Source: Eutrophocola sp963925675
GTDB lineage: Bacteria; Pseudomonadota; Gammaproteobacteria; Pseudomonadales; Pseudohongiellaceae
Assembly (NCBI GenBank): GCA_963925675.1
Contig: CAWUSW010000005.1
Span: forward strand, 49,775-113,774
Length of the DNA stretch: 64,000 nucleotides
Direction: 5' to 3'
Shown here: positions 16,348 through 24,357 of the stretch, one piece after another
Layout: each line of letters opens with the position of its first letter
Numbering within the stretch: position 1 is the stretch's first letter
Position numbers and translations under genes: made by a program
The notes under the pieces: model-generated
Database searches by the model: none
Told to the model about the DNA's origin: nothing
Seen by the model: the letters and a program-made list of their open reading frames with translations, nothing else

Positions 16348-17748
16348 ATGAGCAGCAAGGCCGCAAATAGAACTCGCCAAATTGTTACAGAACCGATCAG
16401 ACCGCTGCTCTTACGCCTGACTCTTTCTGCATTGGTAGGTAATTTGGCCATGCATCTAATGGGTATCGTTGATACGTTTTTCATTAGTCGTCTGGGTACA
16501 CTTGAGCTTGCAGCGGCCAGTTTTGTTATTCCAATTCATATGATTTATGTCAGCCTTGCCCTGGGTATCGGTATGGGCATGAGCTCATTGAATTCTCGTT
16601 TGATTGGCGAAGGTCGATTCAAGGAATCTTCGCGCCTGATTTGTGATGGGCTTATTTTTGCTGCCTTTTTTGCCGTTATTATGGCAATTATTGGAAGCAG
16701 AATTATTGACCCCCTGTTTCGCACATTGGGAGCCGATGAGCGAACACTACCTTTGATTCGTGATTATCTGAATATTTTACTTTTAGGTCTGCCTCCCTTA
16801 ATGCTGGTAGTCATCGGCAACAGTGCTTTTCGCTCGATGGGCAATATCAAGATGTCTGCCACCCTGGCAGCTTGTCTGTCTTTACTGAATATCACTTTGG
16901 ATCCTTTACTGATTTTTGGCATCGGTCCCTTTCCTGCCATGGGCATTCGCGGGGCAGCGCTGGCAACATTTCTGGCAGCAACGATTACCATGATCATTTC
17001 CTTTCTGGTCTTGGGTTTTTACGAAAAGTTACTCGATTTTACTGCGCCGCGTTGGCATCACTTACGTGACAATTGGCGACAGATTCTGGGGATTGGCATT
17101 CCGGCAATGGGAGCGAATATCATGACGCCTTTAGCGGCGGCTATAATGACGGCCATGGTTGCCCGCTTTGGTGATGTGGTGGTGGCTGGATTTGGCGTAG
17201 GCAGTCGCATAGAAACCATAAGCCTAATTTTTGTGATGGCGCTTTCTTCAACACTACCGATGTTTATAGGACAGAACATGGGTGCCGGGCGTCAGGATCG
17301 TGCTTATGCAGCCTTGATCGGCTGCCTGAAATTTGTGCTGGTGTTTCAGTGCCTGATTTATCTGTTGCTGTTCATGTTTGGCGAAAGTATTGCCGGTACT
17401 TTCAGTAGCAATGCTGAGGTGACACAAGTAATCACCACCTATCTGATGATTTTGCCTCTGACCTACGGAGCCCATGGTGTCGTAGTGCTTATTATGGTTT
17501 CGCTCAATGTCCTGCGCAGACCAAGGACTGCTCTTTTGCTGACTTTTATCCGGCTAATGCTGTTTTATATTCCCCTAGCTTATATTGGTTCTCAATTCTG
17601 GGGATTGAGAGGACTGTTTGTTGGAGTAGCCCTGGGTAATATTCTGGCAGGAATTTTTGCCTGGTTTTTAATCAGGAAAGTAAGTCAGGAATTACATCTG
17701 GGTTCAAACTATCAGGACCTGGAAGCTGAGCCAAAATTAGCCGGATAA
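16348..17748 (+). CDS. MATE family multidrug/Na+ antiporter
   Basis: 466 residues from ATG 16348; a TTG 33 bases upstream would add 11 residues without family support. Twelve hydrophobic segments arranged as two similar halves are visible. It starts with RPLLLRLTLSALVGNLAMHLMGIVD and has the DTFFISRLGTLELAAASF helix typical of DinF/NorM-type proteins. The second half mirrors this with GIPAMGANIMTPLAAAIMTAM. Such proteins expel cationic drugs or metabolites in exchange for Na+ or H+. The gene stands alone between a terminator and a REP element. Confidence 0.9.
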   Translation: MSSKAANRTRQIVTEPIRPLLLRLTLSALVGNLAMHLMGIVDTFFISRLGTLELAAASFVIPIHMIYVSLALGIGMGMSSLNSRLIGEGRFKESSRLICDGLIFAAFFAVIMAIIGSRIIDPLFRTLGADERTLPLIRDYLNILLLGLPPLMLVVIGNSAFRSMGNIKMSATLAACLSLLNITLDPLLIFGIGPFPAMGIRGAALATFLAATITMIISFLVLGFYEKLLDFTAPRWHHLRDNWRQILGIGIPAMGANIMTPLAAAIMTAMVARFGDVVVAGFGVGSRIETISLIFVMALSSTLPMFIGQNMGAGRQDRAYAALIGCLKFVLVFQCLIYLLLFMFGESIAGTFSSNAEVTQVITTYLMILPLTYGAHGVVVLIMVSLNVLRRPRTALLLTFIRLMLFYIPLAYIGSQFWGLRGLFVGVALGNILAGIFAWFLIRKVSQELHLGSNYQDLEAEPKLAG

Positions 17749-17823
17749 AGTCTGCAAGGCTGTCATCGAATGATGCTTTGTACGGAAGGAAAATTTGTAA
17801 TAAAAGAGAGTAATTGGAGCATC

Positions 17824-17855
17824 ATACCGGATGGCGCTACGCTTATCCGGCCTAC
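17824..17855. repeat. REP-like palindrome
   Basis: The arms CCGGATGGCG and CGCTTATCCGG surround a CTA loop (17827-17850), followed by CCTAC. This is very close to the enterobacterial REP consensus. It sits between the convergent 3' ends of the MATE and TauE/SafE genes, a usual REP location. Confidence 0.8.
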
Positions 17856-17907
17856 AAGGGCTAGTGCCTTGCTTGCTTGGCATAAAAGGGAAAAGCGCCA
17901 ACATCAT

Positions 17908-18672
17908 CTAACTGAAATAAGCAGCGCCACAGACAATCAGAACCATTACAAACAGCACCCATTTCAAAACTGCCTGCGGAACCTTGATAGCAAACTGTAC
18001 GCTCACCATAGTTCCGACAACGGTACCAACTGCCATTATCAGCCCAGGTATCCAGAGCACTTGTCCCCTGACCACAAATACTCCAAGCGCAATAACAGTG
18101 AGAGCTGCAGTGATTGCCATCTTTAATGCATTGGTGCGCACCAGATCATAGCGTAGTCCCCCGGCAACAGCGGCGATGATAATAAAGCCAACGCCTGCCT
18201 GAATAAATCCGCCATAAAAGCCCGCGATAAATAAGCCAATAGCAGCCCATGGTCTCTCTTTGATAGTAAATGGCTGTGTGCCTTCCGGAGGCGCGACAAC
18301 AGAAGGTTTTACCAACATTAAAACAGCCATACCAATCATGGTGGTTAAAAGTACAGGTTTCAGCCAGGTCACTGGCATATAGGAGGCCAGCAGGGAGCCA
18401 AACAGGGCACCAAGCAGCGTGGGAATCAGTGTGGGGATAATTGTGCTTGGTTCAAGTTTGCCCTTTTTGTGAAATTCTCTGGCACCGGCTATGGATTGCA
18501 GAAGTATGCCCACCCGGTTAGTGGCATTGGCAATATCCGCTGGCAGACCAAAAATCATAAAGACAGGCAAAGTGAGCATGGAGCCACCGCCGGCGATAGT
18601 ATTGATAAAACCGGCTAAAAACCCCGCGGTGATTAGCAAAGTGATACTGAGAAGTGTAATTTCAAATTCCAT
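17908..18672 (-). CDS. TauE/SafE family sulfite/organic anion permease
   Basis: 254 residues, eight hydrophobic segments in two repeats. The first repeat has GFLAGFINTIAGGGSMLTLP and the second GFYGGFIQAGVGFIIIAAVAGG, the paired family signatures. ADIANATNRVGIL and RTNALKMAI are also typical. The family moves sulfite, sulfoacetate or related anions across the inner membrane. No sulfur-metabolism genes are adjacent, so the substrate is open. It is divergent from the DUF35 gene, with about 107 bases between. Confidence 0.88.
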   Translation of the reverse strand: MEFEITLLSITLLITAGFLAGFINTIAGGGSMLTLPVFMIFGLPADIANATNRVGILLQSIAGAREFHKKGKLEPSTIIPTLIPTLLGALFGSLLASYMPVTWLKPVLLTTMIGMAVLMLVKPSVVAPPEGTQPFTIKERPWAAIGLFIAGFYGGFIQAGVGFIIIAAVAGGLRYDLVRTNALKMAITAALTVIALGVFVVRGQVLWIPGLIMAVGTVVGTMVSVQFAIKVPQAVLKWVLFVMVLIVCGAAYFS

Positions 18673-18779
18673 CGGGGCCTCTGCTTACAAGGGCTTTTAT
18701 TGATAAATAGCCCTGATTAAAACAGGGTCGGAGCATGACGGAGGGGCTTGTTAATGTCAATTTCGACTTACTGTGAAAA

Positions 18780-19247
18780 ATGCTAAAATCCTTCGCTTGC
18801 CAACAATCACCTGAAGTGAAGGAAGCAGTTTTGGACAATAATAACAATAACACTGAAAGTGCTCTTCCAGGGCCATTGCACATATACGAAGAAAATCTGG
18901 CTAAAGGAGAGTTCAAGATCCAGCAATGTAAAGATTGCGGCCAGCACGTTTTTTATCCCAGGTATCTTTGCCATCATTGTGGTTCTACCGAGCTGAAATG
19001 GGTTGCAGTTAGCGGTCGAGGATCTGTGTACTCTACTTCAGTTGTGCGACAGCGTCCTGAGAAAGGCGGTGACTACAATCTTTCCCTGATTGATCTGGAA
19101 GAAGGTCCTCGCATGTTGAGTCGGGTGATTGATGTGGCGCCAGATGAAGTCACTATAGGCATGGAAGTGAGTGCTCATGTCGGGATGATCAATGACTCAC
19201 CGGCTGTGGTGTTTTACAACAAAGAGCAGGGGAATAAAGAATGGTAG
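18780..19247 (+). CDS. DUF35 / OB-fold acyl-CoA-associated zinc-ribbon protein
   Basis: 155 residues from ATG 18780; a TTG at 18832 (just before DNNNNNT) is an alternative that would give the usual family length. A rubredoxin-like zinc ribbon has CKDCG and CHHCGS pairs near residues 51-70. It is followed by an OB fold (GRGSVYSTSVV, LIDLEEGPRMLSRV). DUF35 proteins bind CoA thioesters and form complexes with thiolase-like partners, as ChsH2 does with the steroid aldolase Ltp2. Here the thiolase-like gene overlaps it by seven bases, so a complex is very likely. Confidence 0.88.
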   Translation: MLKSFACQQSPEVKEAVLDNNNNNTESALPGPLHIYEENLAKGEFKIQQCKDCGQHVFYPRYLCHHCGSTELKWVAVSGRGSVYSTSVVRQRPEKGGDYNLSLIDLEEGPRMLSRVIDVAPDEVTIGMEVSAHVGMINDSPAVVFYNKEQGNKEW

Positions 19248-20386
19248 ATTCATTGCGAGGCAGTGCAGCTGTCGTTGGTATTGGTCTTACCAAATTCGGA
19301 CGTTTACCTGATCGTACCCATATGGAGATCATGGCGGATGCTATCAGCAAGGCTATTGCAGATGCCGGTATTAACAAGGACGAAATTGATGGTATTTTCA
19401 GTGCCAATTTCGTTGAAATGCTGACACCACTGACTGTCGCAGAATATCTTGGCATCAATCCCACTTATATGGATGGAACCAATACCGGCGGATCAGTATT
19501 TGTTAACTCCATGCAGTCAGCCGCAGCAGCGCTCAGTCTTGGGCTGTGCAATGTCGCGCTCATTTGCTATGGCAGCAATAGTGCCACGGGTCCTTTTACT
19601 CACCCGCCTGCCATGCATACTGTGGAAGATGTTTATCGACCGCGTAATCCCATATCACCATACGCGCTGGCGGCCAAACGCCATATGCATGAATTTGGCA
19701 CGACTAAAGAGCAGTTAGCAGAAGTGGCGGTTTCGGCTCGTGCCTGGGCGCAACTAAATCCTGCTGCCACCATGCGTGATCCTCTTACTATCGAAGACGT
19801 TGTGAATGCTCGTATGATTGTTGATCCGCTGGGTTTACTGGATTGCTGCCTGGTCAGTGACGGCGGAGCAGCGATGATCATGGTACGAAAAGACAGGGCG
19901 AAGGATTTTCCCAAGCAGCCTGTTTATATGTTGGGCGTGGGTAGCAGAACAGACCACAACCTGATCTCCTGCATGCCTGACCTGACTACCACCGCTGCCA
20001 AAGAGTCTGCCGCTGCAGCCTTCGCCATGGCCGGTGTCACACCGGAAGATATTGATGTGGTTGAGTTGTACGATGCGTTTACCATCAACACTATTCTTTT
20101 TCTTGAAGACATGGGCTTTTGTGAAAAAGGAGAAGGGGGCAGTTTTGTATCCAATGGCAACATCGCTCCAGGTGGAAGCTTGCCGGTGAACACCAATGGT
20201 GGCGGTCTGAGTTGTGTTCATCCTGGGATGTATGGCATGTTTCTGATGATAGAAGCAGTACAGCAATTACGCGGAGAGTGTGGTGATCGCCAGATTAAAG
20301 ATGCAAAACTGGCGGCCTGCAATGGTAATGGCGGCTTTCTGGCAAGTCAGGTTACGGCAGTTTTTGGCACAGAAGAAACTTTGTAA
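19241..20386 (+). CDS. thiolase-like (SCP-x/Ltp-type) protein lacking the usual nucleophilic Cys
   Basis: 381 residues. The thiolase fold is clear: an N-terminal GSAAVVGIGLTKFGR, the DAGINKDEIDGIF helix, and a C-terminal NTNGGGLSCVHPGMYGMFLMIEAV carrying the catalytic His. The loop where thiolases place the acyl-accepting Cys reads GTNTGGSVFVNS (about 79-90), with Thr82 at the expected Cys position. With the overlapping DUF35 gene this points to the Ltp/aldolase-like branch, which cleaves or forms C-C bonds on acyl-CoA side chains. A classical two-step thiolase reaction is less likely. The natural substrate, possibly a branched or cyclic acyl-CoA, is not shown by context. Confidence 0.85.
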   Translation: MVDSLRGSAAVVGIGLTKFGRLPDRTHMEIMADAISKAIADAGINKDEIDGIFSANFVEMLTPLTVAEYLGINPTYMDGTNTGGSVFVNSMQSAAAALSLGLCNVALICYGSNSATGPFTHPPAMHTVEDVYRPRNPISPYALAAKRHMHEFGTTKEQLAEVAVSARAWAQLNPAATMRDPLTIEDVVNARMIVDPLGLLDCCLVSDGGAAMIMVRKDRAKDFPKQPVYMLGVGSRTDHNLISCMPDLTTTAAKESAAAAFAMAGVTPEDIDVVELYDAFTINTILFLEDMGFCEKGEGGSFVSNGNIAPGGSLPVNTNGGGLSCVHPGMYGMFLMIEAVQQLRGECGDRQIKDAKLAACNGNGGFLASQVTAVFGTEETL

Positions 20387-20434
20387 AAACTTGGTTAATT
20401 AATCAGTGCGGCTTGGTTAAATCGGTTAATTAAA

Positions 20435-20446
20435 TGACTTAAGTCA
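20435..20446. promoter_or_regulatory. TGACTTAAGTCA palindrome, FNR/CRP-like site before the heme lipoprotein gene
   Basis: A perfect 12-base palindrome TGAC-TTAA-GTCA is followed about 26 bases later by GATATA, which could be a −10 box at 20473-20478. This spacing would put the site near −42 of a start around 20483, where FNR/CRP family activators bind. The core differs from the FNR consensus TTGAT-N4-ATCAA, so the assignment is tentative. Confidence 0.3.
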
Positions 20447-20487
20447 AATAGTATTCTCTGCAATCCCCTTACGATATAGTCGAGTGT

Positions 20488-20521
20488 GGTAGCAGGATCG
20501 CTACCGGGTATTTTTTATTTT
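20488..20521 (+). terminator. hairpin with T-rich tail, possible terminator of the DUF35/thiolase transcript
   Basis: GGTAGC (20488-20493) and GCTACC (20500-20505) form a short stem followed by GGGTATTTTTTATTTT. It lies about 100 bases after the thiolase-like stop and within 31 bases of the next gene's start. It might end the upstream transcript or attenuate the lipoprotein gene. Confidence 0.4.
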
Positions 20522-20535
20522 GAGAGGTAATTATC

Positions 20536-21000
20536 GTGAGGAAGAACTGGTTTGTTAGTTCCGCAGCAGTAATTTTGCTTGTATTGCTAAGTAGTTGCCG
20601 GACGTATCCGGATCAGGTAGGAAGTTTTCGCTTTCCCATACTGAGCGGCGATATTCAAAGGGGTCAGGAGTCATTTCTAAAGCTGGAGTGCAACCAGTGT
20701 CACGAAGTAAATGGCGTAGCTTTACCTGCTTTTTCAGGTCCGCGTCCGGTCACTGTCGTGTTGGGTGGAGATCTGTATTTTGCTAAAACATACGGGGATC
20801 TGGTGACTTCTATTATTAATCCAGATCATGTGCTGTCGGATAATTATCTGGAGCAGCTGCCAAGAGAAGTAAGAAGGCGAACGAGCAGTTCTCCCATGTA
20901 TTTAAAGGAAGAGATGCTGGTAACAGAGTTGGTTGATATCGTTGCCTTCCTGAATTCCCGTTACAGCCTGTTGCCGGGTTATACGGAATATTATTATTGA
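20536..21000 (+). CDS. c-type cytochrome lipoprotein
   Basis: 154 residues from a GTG with AGAGGT upstream. The N-terminus is a lipoprotein signal ending LLSSC (Cys near residue 22). The mature part carries one heme motif CNQCH near residue 53. A possible axial Met lies in SSPMYLKEEML, and the final helix LVDIVAFLNSRY is usual for cytochrome c. The domain is somewhat longer than a minimal cytochrome c. It is probably anchored in the periplasm as an electron carrier or a subunit of a respiratory complex; no oxidase genes are adjacent. A strong terminator follows. Confidence 0.85.
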   Translation: MRKNWFVSSAAVILLVLLSSCRTYPDQVGSFRFPILSGDIQRGQESFLKLECNQCHEVNGVALPAFSGPRPVTVVLGGDLYFAKTYGDLVTSIINPDHVLSDNYLEQLPREVRRRTSSSPMYLKEEMLVTELVDIVAFLNSRYSLLPGYTEYYY

Positions 21001-21012
21001 AGAACTGAAGAT

Positions 21013-21049
21013 GTAAAAAAAGGCCAGCTTTAAGCTGGCCTTTTTTTTA
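21013..21049 (+). terminator. intrinsic terminator after the heme lipoprotein gene
   Basis: AGGCCAGCTT-TA-AGCTGGCCT, preceded by A residues and followed by eight T. It also works as a bidirectional terminator for the − strand nitroreductase gene that ends at 21095. Confidence 0.9.
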
Positions 21050-21096
21050 CAGTTACAAGTTACAAGTCGCAAGACGCCTGCTTGCGGCTTGCGACT
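21050..21096. repeat. GTTACAAG words and 9-bp inverted repeat
   Basis: AGTTACAAGTTACAAG is followed by AGTCGCAAG (21065-21073), whose reverse complement CTTGCGACT ends at 21096. The same GTTACAAG/GTCGCAAG words open the mosaic repeats at 11.3 and 51.4 kb. The right arm reaches the last codons of the nitroreductase gene. Confidence 0.65.
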
Positions 21097-21694
21097 AGAC
21101 TCCCTTCCCCCAGCTGCTCAAGAAAAAATGTTCGCCTAGCGGATTACGTTTCCTGGGGGCCAGCTCCCTGCCTCTAAACGCTTCCGGGATTTCTGCTTCA
21201 GCACATTGATAACCAATGGTCATCATGGCCATCGGCTGGTAACGCGCTGGAATAGTAAAAGCCTGCCTGGCCAGATCCGGACTAAATCCTGCCATCTGAT
21301 GAGTCATCAGGCCGAGAGAGCTGGCTTGCAGACAGATGCTGATAGCCGCCGCGCCAGTATCGTATGCCCCCCAGGCGTTTTCTTTCTCATTTTGTGAAAA
21401 CAGCGTGTCGGCACAAATGATCGCCAGTACGGGCGCCTGTTGGCCCCAGGGCTGATTACCTTCTGCAAGACACGAATAAGCTTGTTGCCAGGCTTCTGAA
21501 TCAGCAGATTTACTACAGAAAATGACGCGCCAGGGCTGGTCACCAAAACAGGAGGGTGCCCAACGTGCGGCTTCTGCCATAGCGCGCAGGTCGGCATCAT
21601 CTACCATCTTTGCAGGATCATAAGATACACCGCTCCAACGACGGCTAATGAGCTCATGAACGGGAGCGGAAACATCAATTGCTTTATTAATCAT
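21095..21694 (-). CDS. nitroreductase family protein
   Basis: 199 residues. The FMN-binding N-terminal segment is SRRWSGVSYDP, followed by the helix LRAMAEAARWAPSCFGDQPWRVIFC. The C-terminal half has GAYDTGAAAISICLQASSLGLMTHQMAGF, a standard nitroreductase core. Such flavoproteins use NAD(P)H to reduce nitro groups, quinones or enones in the cytosol as homodimers. The physiological substrate is unknown. It stands alone; a terminator lies beyond its 3' end. Confidence 0.9.
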   Translation of the reverse strand: MINKAIDVSAPVHELISRRWSGVSYDPAKMVDDADLRAMAEAARWAPSCFGDQPWRVIFCSKSADSEAWQQAYSCLAEGNQPWGQQAPVLAIICADTLFSQNEKENAWGAYDTGAAAISICLQASSLGLMTHQMAGFSPDLARQAFTIPARYQPMAMMTIGYQCAEAEIPEAFRGRELAPRKRNPLGEHFFLSSWGKGV

Positions 21695-22082
21695 GCTGGG
21701 TCCTTAAAATATTATTCGTTAGTAAAGATAACTCTTTCAATGGTAGGCGGATCCTGACACAAACAAGCAGGTGCCAAGCAGGATAAAAGGTTTAATACAG
21801 AACATCTGGAGCTCCGGAGTCGCTGAAATGGGAAATGCATGGTATACACAGGCTTCACAAAATTGAAGGTCTGCTTGAAGGCTCATTGACAAATGCAGAT
21901 CTTAACCTTGAATTAGATCAAAGCAGACCTATATTGGATAGAGGTATAATAAATAGTTAACTGAATTGCGGAATTTGTTGAAAAACACGGTTTTTTTGAA
22001 AAATACAGAATATTGTCAATACTTGGTTGTCTAACGCTATAAGTGATAGAATCCGCCGGCTACGGCGTAATATAAGGTAAAT
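21695..22082. promoter_or_regulatory. 388-base region before rpoH with inverted repeats
   Basis: AGGTCTGCTT (21868-21877) pairs with AAGCAGACCT (21921-21930), and inside this GATCT pairs with AGATC. A second small hairpin CGCCG-GCTA-CGGCG lies at 22054-22067, about 15 bases before the rpoH start, where it could hide or present the ribosome site. A 41-codon frame (21835-21960) overlaps the first repeat. TTGTCA near 22012 with CTATAA about 18 bases later is a possible promoter. Heat-responsive folding of rpoH leaders is known in E. coli; whether this region does so is untested. Confidence 0.4.
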
Positions 22083-23060
22083 ATGAACGCTATAGTGAAG
22101 AAAGAGCTAAACAAAAAAGTAAGCAAAATTAATGAGAGCAATACTGGTCTTATGACTATTTATAAAAGTACTGGTAACAAGAGTGCTGACAATAGCGCCG
22201 ACAAGGCAGGTAAAGATCTGCAAATAATTGACACGATGGTACCGGGGCGTGACCTAAACGCCTATATCACCGCCGTCAACGGCATTGCTGTGCTCACTGC
22301 CGAAGAAGAGCATGAACTTGCCAATCAGTATTACTATGAGGATAACCTTGATGCAGCACGTAAGTTAGTGCTTGCTCACCTGAGATTTGTAGTTCACATG
22401 GCGAAGTCCTACTCAGGATACGGTCTTTCTGAAGCCGACCTGATACAGGAAGGTAATGTGGGTCTGATGAAGGCGGTGAAACGTTTTAACCCTGAAGTGG
22501 GTGTGCGTTTGGTTTCCTTTGCGGTTCACTGGATCAAGGCCGAGATGCACGAATTCATTCTGCGCAACTGGCGTATTGTTAAAGTAGCCACCACCAAGGC
22601 TCAGCGTAAACTATTCTTCAATCTGCGTAGTTCCAAGAAGCGTCTTGGCTGGTTGAGTCAGGCAGAGGCTGAAGCGCTTGCTGCAGACCTGGGCGTAGAA
22701 GCCAAAACGGTTATGCAGATGGAAGGGCGCATGGGCGCTTATGATGCTTCATTTGACGGTGCTGCTGATGCTGATGACGAAGAGGCTTATCAAGCCCCTG
22801 CTCAGTATCTGGAAGACACCAGTTTTGACCCTGCCCGTATGGTAGAAGATTCGGATTTCGAGAAATCATCAACGGATCACCTTTATGTTGCTCTGGAAAA
22901 CCTCGATGACAGAAGTCGGGATATTCTGAACAGGCGCTGGCTGAGTGATGATAAAGAAACATTGCATGAGTTGGCTGATGAATATGGCATATCAGCAGAG
23001 CGTATTCGCCAGCTGGAAAAAAATGCCATGAACAAGGTCAAGGCCATCCTGGAAGCCTGA
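22083..23060 (+). CDS. rpoH: RNA polymerase heat-shock sigma factor sigma-32
   Basis: 325 residues. Region 2 has HLRFVVHMAKSYSGYGL, DLIQEGNVGLMKAVKRFNP and VSFAVHWIKAEMHEFILRNWR. The RpoH box QRKLFFNLR, absent from other sigma factors, is intact and marks this as sigma-32. Region 4 ends with GISAERIRQLEKNAMNKV. It directs transcription of heat-shock chaperone and protease genes. The N-terminus is about 40 residues longer than in E. coli, where the equivalent of LNAYI begins near residue 16. Met24 and Met52 are other possible starts, but AAGG sits correctly before ATG 22083. The usual ftsYEX genes are not upstream. Confidence 0.96.
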   Translation: MNAIVKKELNKKVSKINESNTGLMTIYKSTGNKSADNSADKAGKDLQIIDTMVPGRDLNAYITAVNGIAVLTAEEEHELANQYYYEDNLDAARKLVLAHLRFVVHMAKSYSGYGLSEADLIQEGNVGLMKAVKRFNPEVGVRLVSFAVHWIKAEMHEFILRNWRIVKVATTKAQRKLFFNLRSSKKRLGWLSQAEAEALAADLGVEAKTVMQMEGRMGAYDASFDGAADADDEEAYQAPAQYLEDTSFDPARMVEDSDFEKSSTDHLYVALENLDDRSRDILNRRWLSDDKETLHELADEYGISAERIRQLEKNAMNKVKAILEA

Positions 23061-23077
23061 AAATTTACCAGTTAATA

Positions 23078-23105
23078 AAAGCCGCCAGATCTGGCGGCTT
23101 TTTTA
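23078..23105 (+). terminator. intrinsic terminator after rpoH
   Basis: AAGCCGCCAG-AT-CTGGCGGCTT followed by a T run, 18 bases after the rpoH stop. Confidence 0.92.
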
Positions 23106-23167
23106 TGTCTTGAATTTTATATTTACCCGCGTTTTTTGTTTATGACAATGCAACGAAATACATAATT

Positions 23168-23581
23168 ATGAATCTTGTTTTGAGAGTAACTGCAGTTAAT
23201 GGCTTCCTGGTGGTATTACTGGGGGCATTTGGTGCGCACGGCCTGGAAAATATGCTTAGTCCTGAAAGACTGGAAACATGGAATAGCGGAGTTCAGTATC
23301 ACATGTTTCATACATTAGCCTTGTTTGGTGTCGGGCTCCTTTGTCTTAATTATCCCGGCAATACATTACTCGTGCGTTCCGCAAAATTTTTTCTGGCAGG
23401 CATAGTCATTTTTTCCGGCAGTTTGTATCTGCTTGCCATATCAGGGGTGAGCGCTTTGGGTATGATTACTCCGATAGGAGGGGTCGCCTTCCTTGCCGGC
23501 TGGACATGTCTGTTTATCGCCTTGTTAAAAAGGGGAGAGCCGAGCATTCAGGAAATAAAACATAAAAAGGGAGATCAGTAA
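23168..23581 (+). CDS. DUF423 family small membrane protein (YgdD-like)
   Basis: 137 residues with four hydrophobic helices. GAFGAHGLENMLSPERLETW near residue 20 and VQYHMFHTLALF near residue 40 are the DUF423 hallmarks, and SGSLYLLAISG with ITPIGGVAFLAGW completes the pattern. The family is widespread in the inner membrane and has no established function. Its stop is two bases before the trmB start, so both are translated from one message. Confidence 0.9.
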   Translation: MNLVLRVTAVNGFLVVLLGAFGAHGLENMLSPERLETWNSGVQYHMFHTLALFGVGLLCLNYPGNTLLVRSAKFFLAGIVIFSGSLYLLAISGVSALGMITPIGGVAFLAGWTCLFIALLKRGEPSIQEIKHKKGDQ

Positions 23582-23583
23582 TC

Positions 23584-24276
23584 ATGGCTGAAAGCGAAAA
23601 TATCAGGCATCGGCCAATGCGCAGTTTTGTCGTCAGGGGTGGACGTTTGACGGGTTCACAGCAGGAGGCCATGGAAAACTTGTGGCCTGAATTTGGCCTC
23701 GACCAGAACAGGGGACTTATCAGGCGGGAAGAAGTTTTTGGTCGTCGCGCAGAGCTGGTGTTTGAAATCGGATTTGGCATGGGTGATTCTTTAGTCGCAA
23801 TGGCGGGACAGTATCCGGATCGCGATTATATTGGCGTTGATGTCCATCCGCCAGGGATAGGGACAATTCTGCGCGATATCAAGGCGCAAGGTCTGCAAAA
23901 CCTGCGTGTTATGCAGGGCGATGCTACAGAAATACTGGATAACTGCTTTTTAAATAATGACCTTGATCGAATACAGATATTTTTCCCCGACCCCTGGCAT
24001 AAAAAGCGGCATAATAAACGTCGCCTGATTCAAGCGCCATTTGTTGAGTCCCTGGCAGGGAAAATGTGTAATGGGGGAATCTTGCATCTGGCAACGGACT
24101 GGGAAAATTATGCAGAGCAAATGATGGAAGTTATGAGCGCTTCACCCTGGTATAAAAACATTGCAGGTGAAGGGCAGTTTGCAGGGCAGGATGAAAGGGC
24201 AGAAACCAAGTTTGAGCGCAGAGGTCGTCGATTGGGGCATGGCGTCTGGGATCTGTTGTTCGAAAAAAACGGGTGA
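23584..24276 (+). CDS. trmB: tRNA (guanine-N7)-methyltransferase
   Basis: 230 residues. The SAM-binding motif is FEIGFGMGDSL near residue 60, followed by the acidic DVHPPGIG. The family-specific FPDPWHKKRHNKRRL near residue 135 and the C-terminal ETKFERRGRRLGH bind tRNA. TrmB methylates G46 in the variable loop of many tRNAs in the cytosol. It is the second gene of a pair with the DUF423 protein. Confidence 0.96.
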   Translation: MAESENIRHRPMRSFVVRGGRLTGSQQEAMENLWPEFGLDQNRGLIRREEVFGRRAELVFEIGFGMGDSLVAMAGQYPDRDYIGVDVHPPGIGTILRDIKAQGLQNLRVMQGDATEILDNCFLNNDLDRIQIFFPDPWHKKRHNKRRLIQAPFVESLAGKMCNGGILHLATDWENYAEQMMEVMSASPWYKNIAGEGQFAGQDERAETKFERRGRRLGHGVWDLLFEKNG

Positions 24277-24357
24277 AAATCTGGCTGAACAAATACAGTA
24301 ACAATTGCCTCATCACAGCCCGCCTAACTTTCCAAATTTATTTAAAGCAACAAGATA

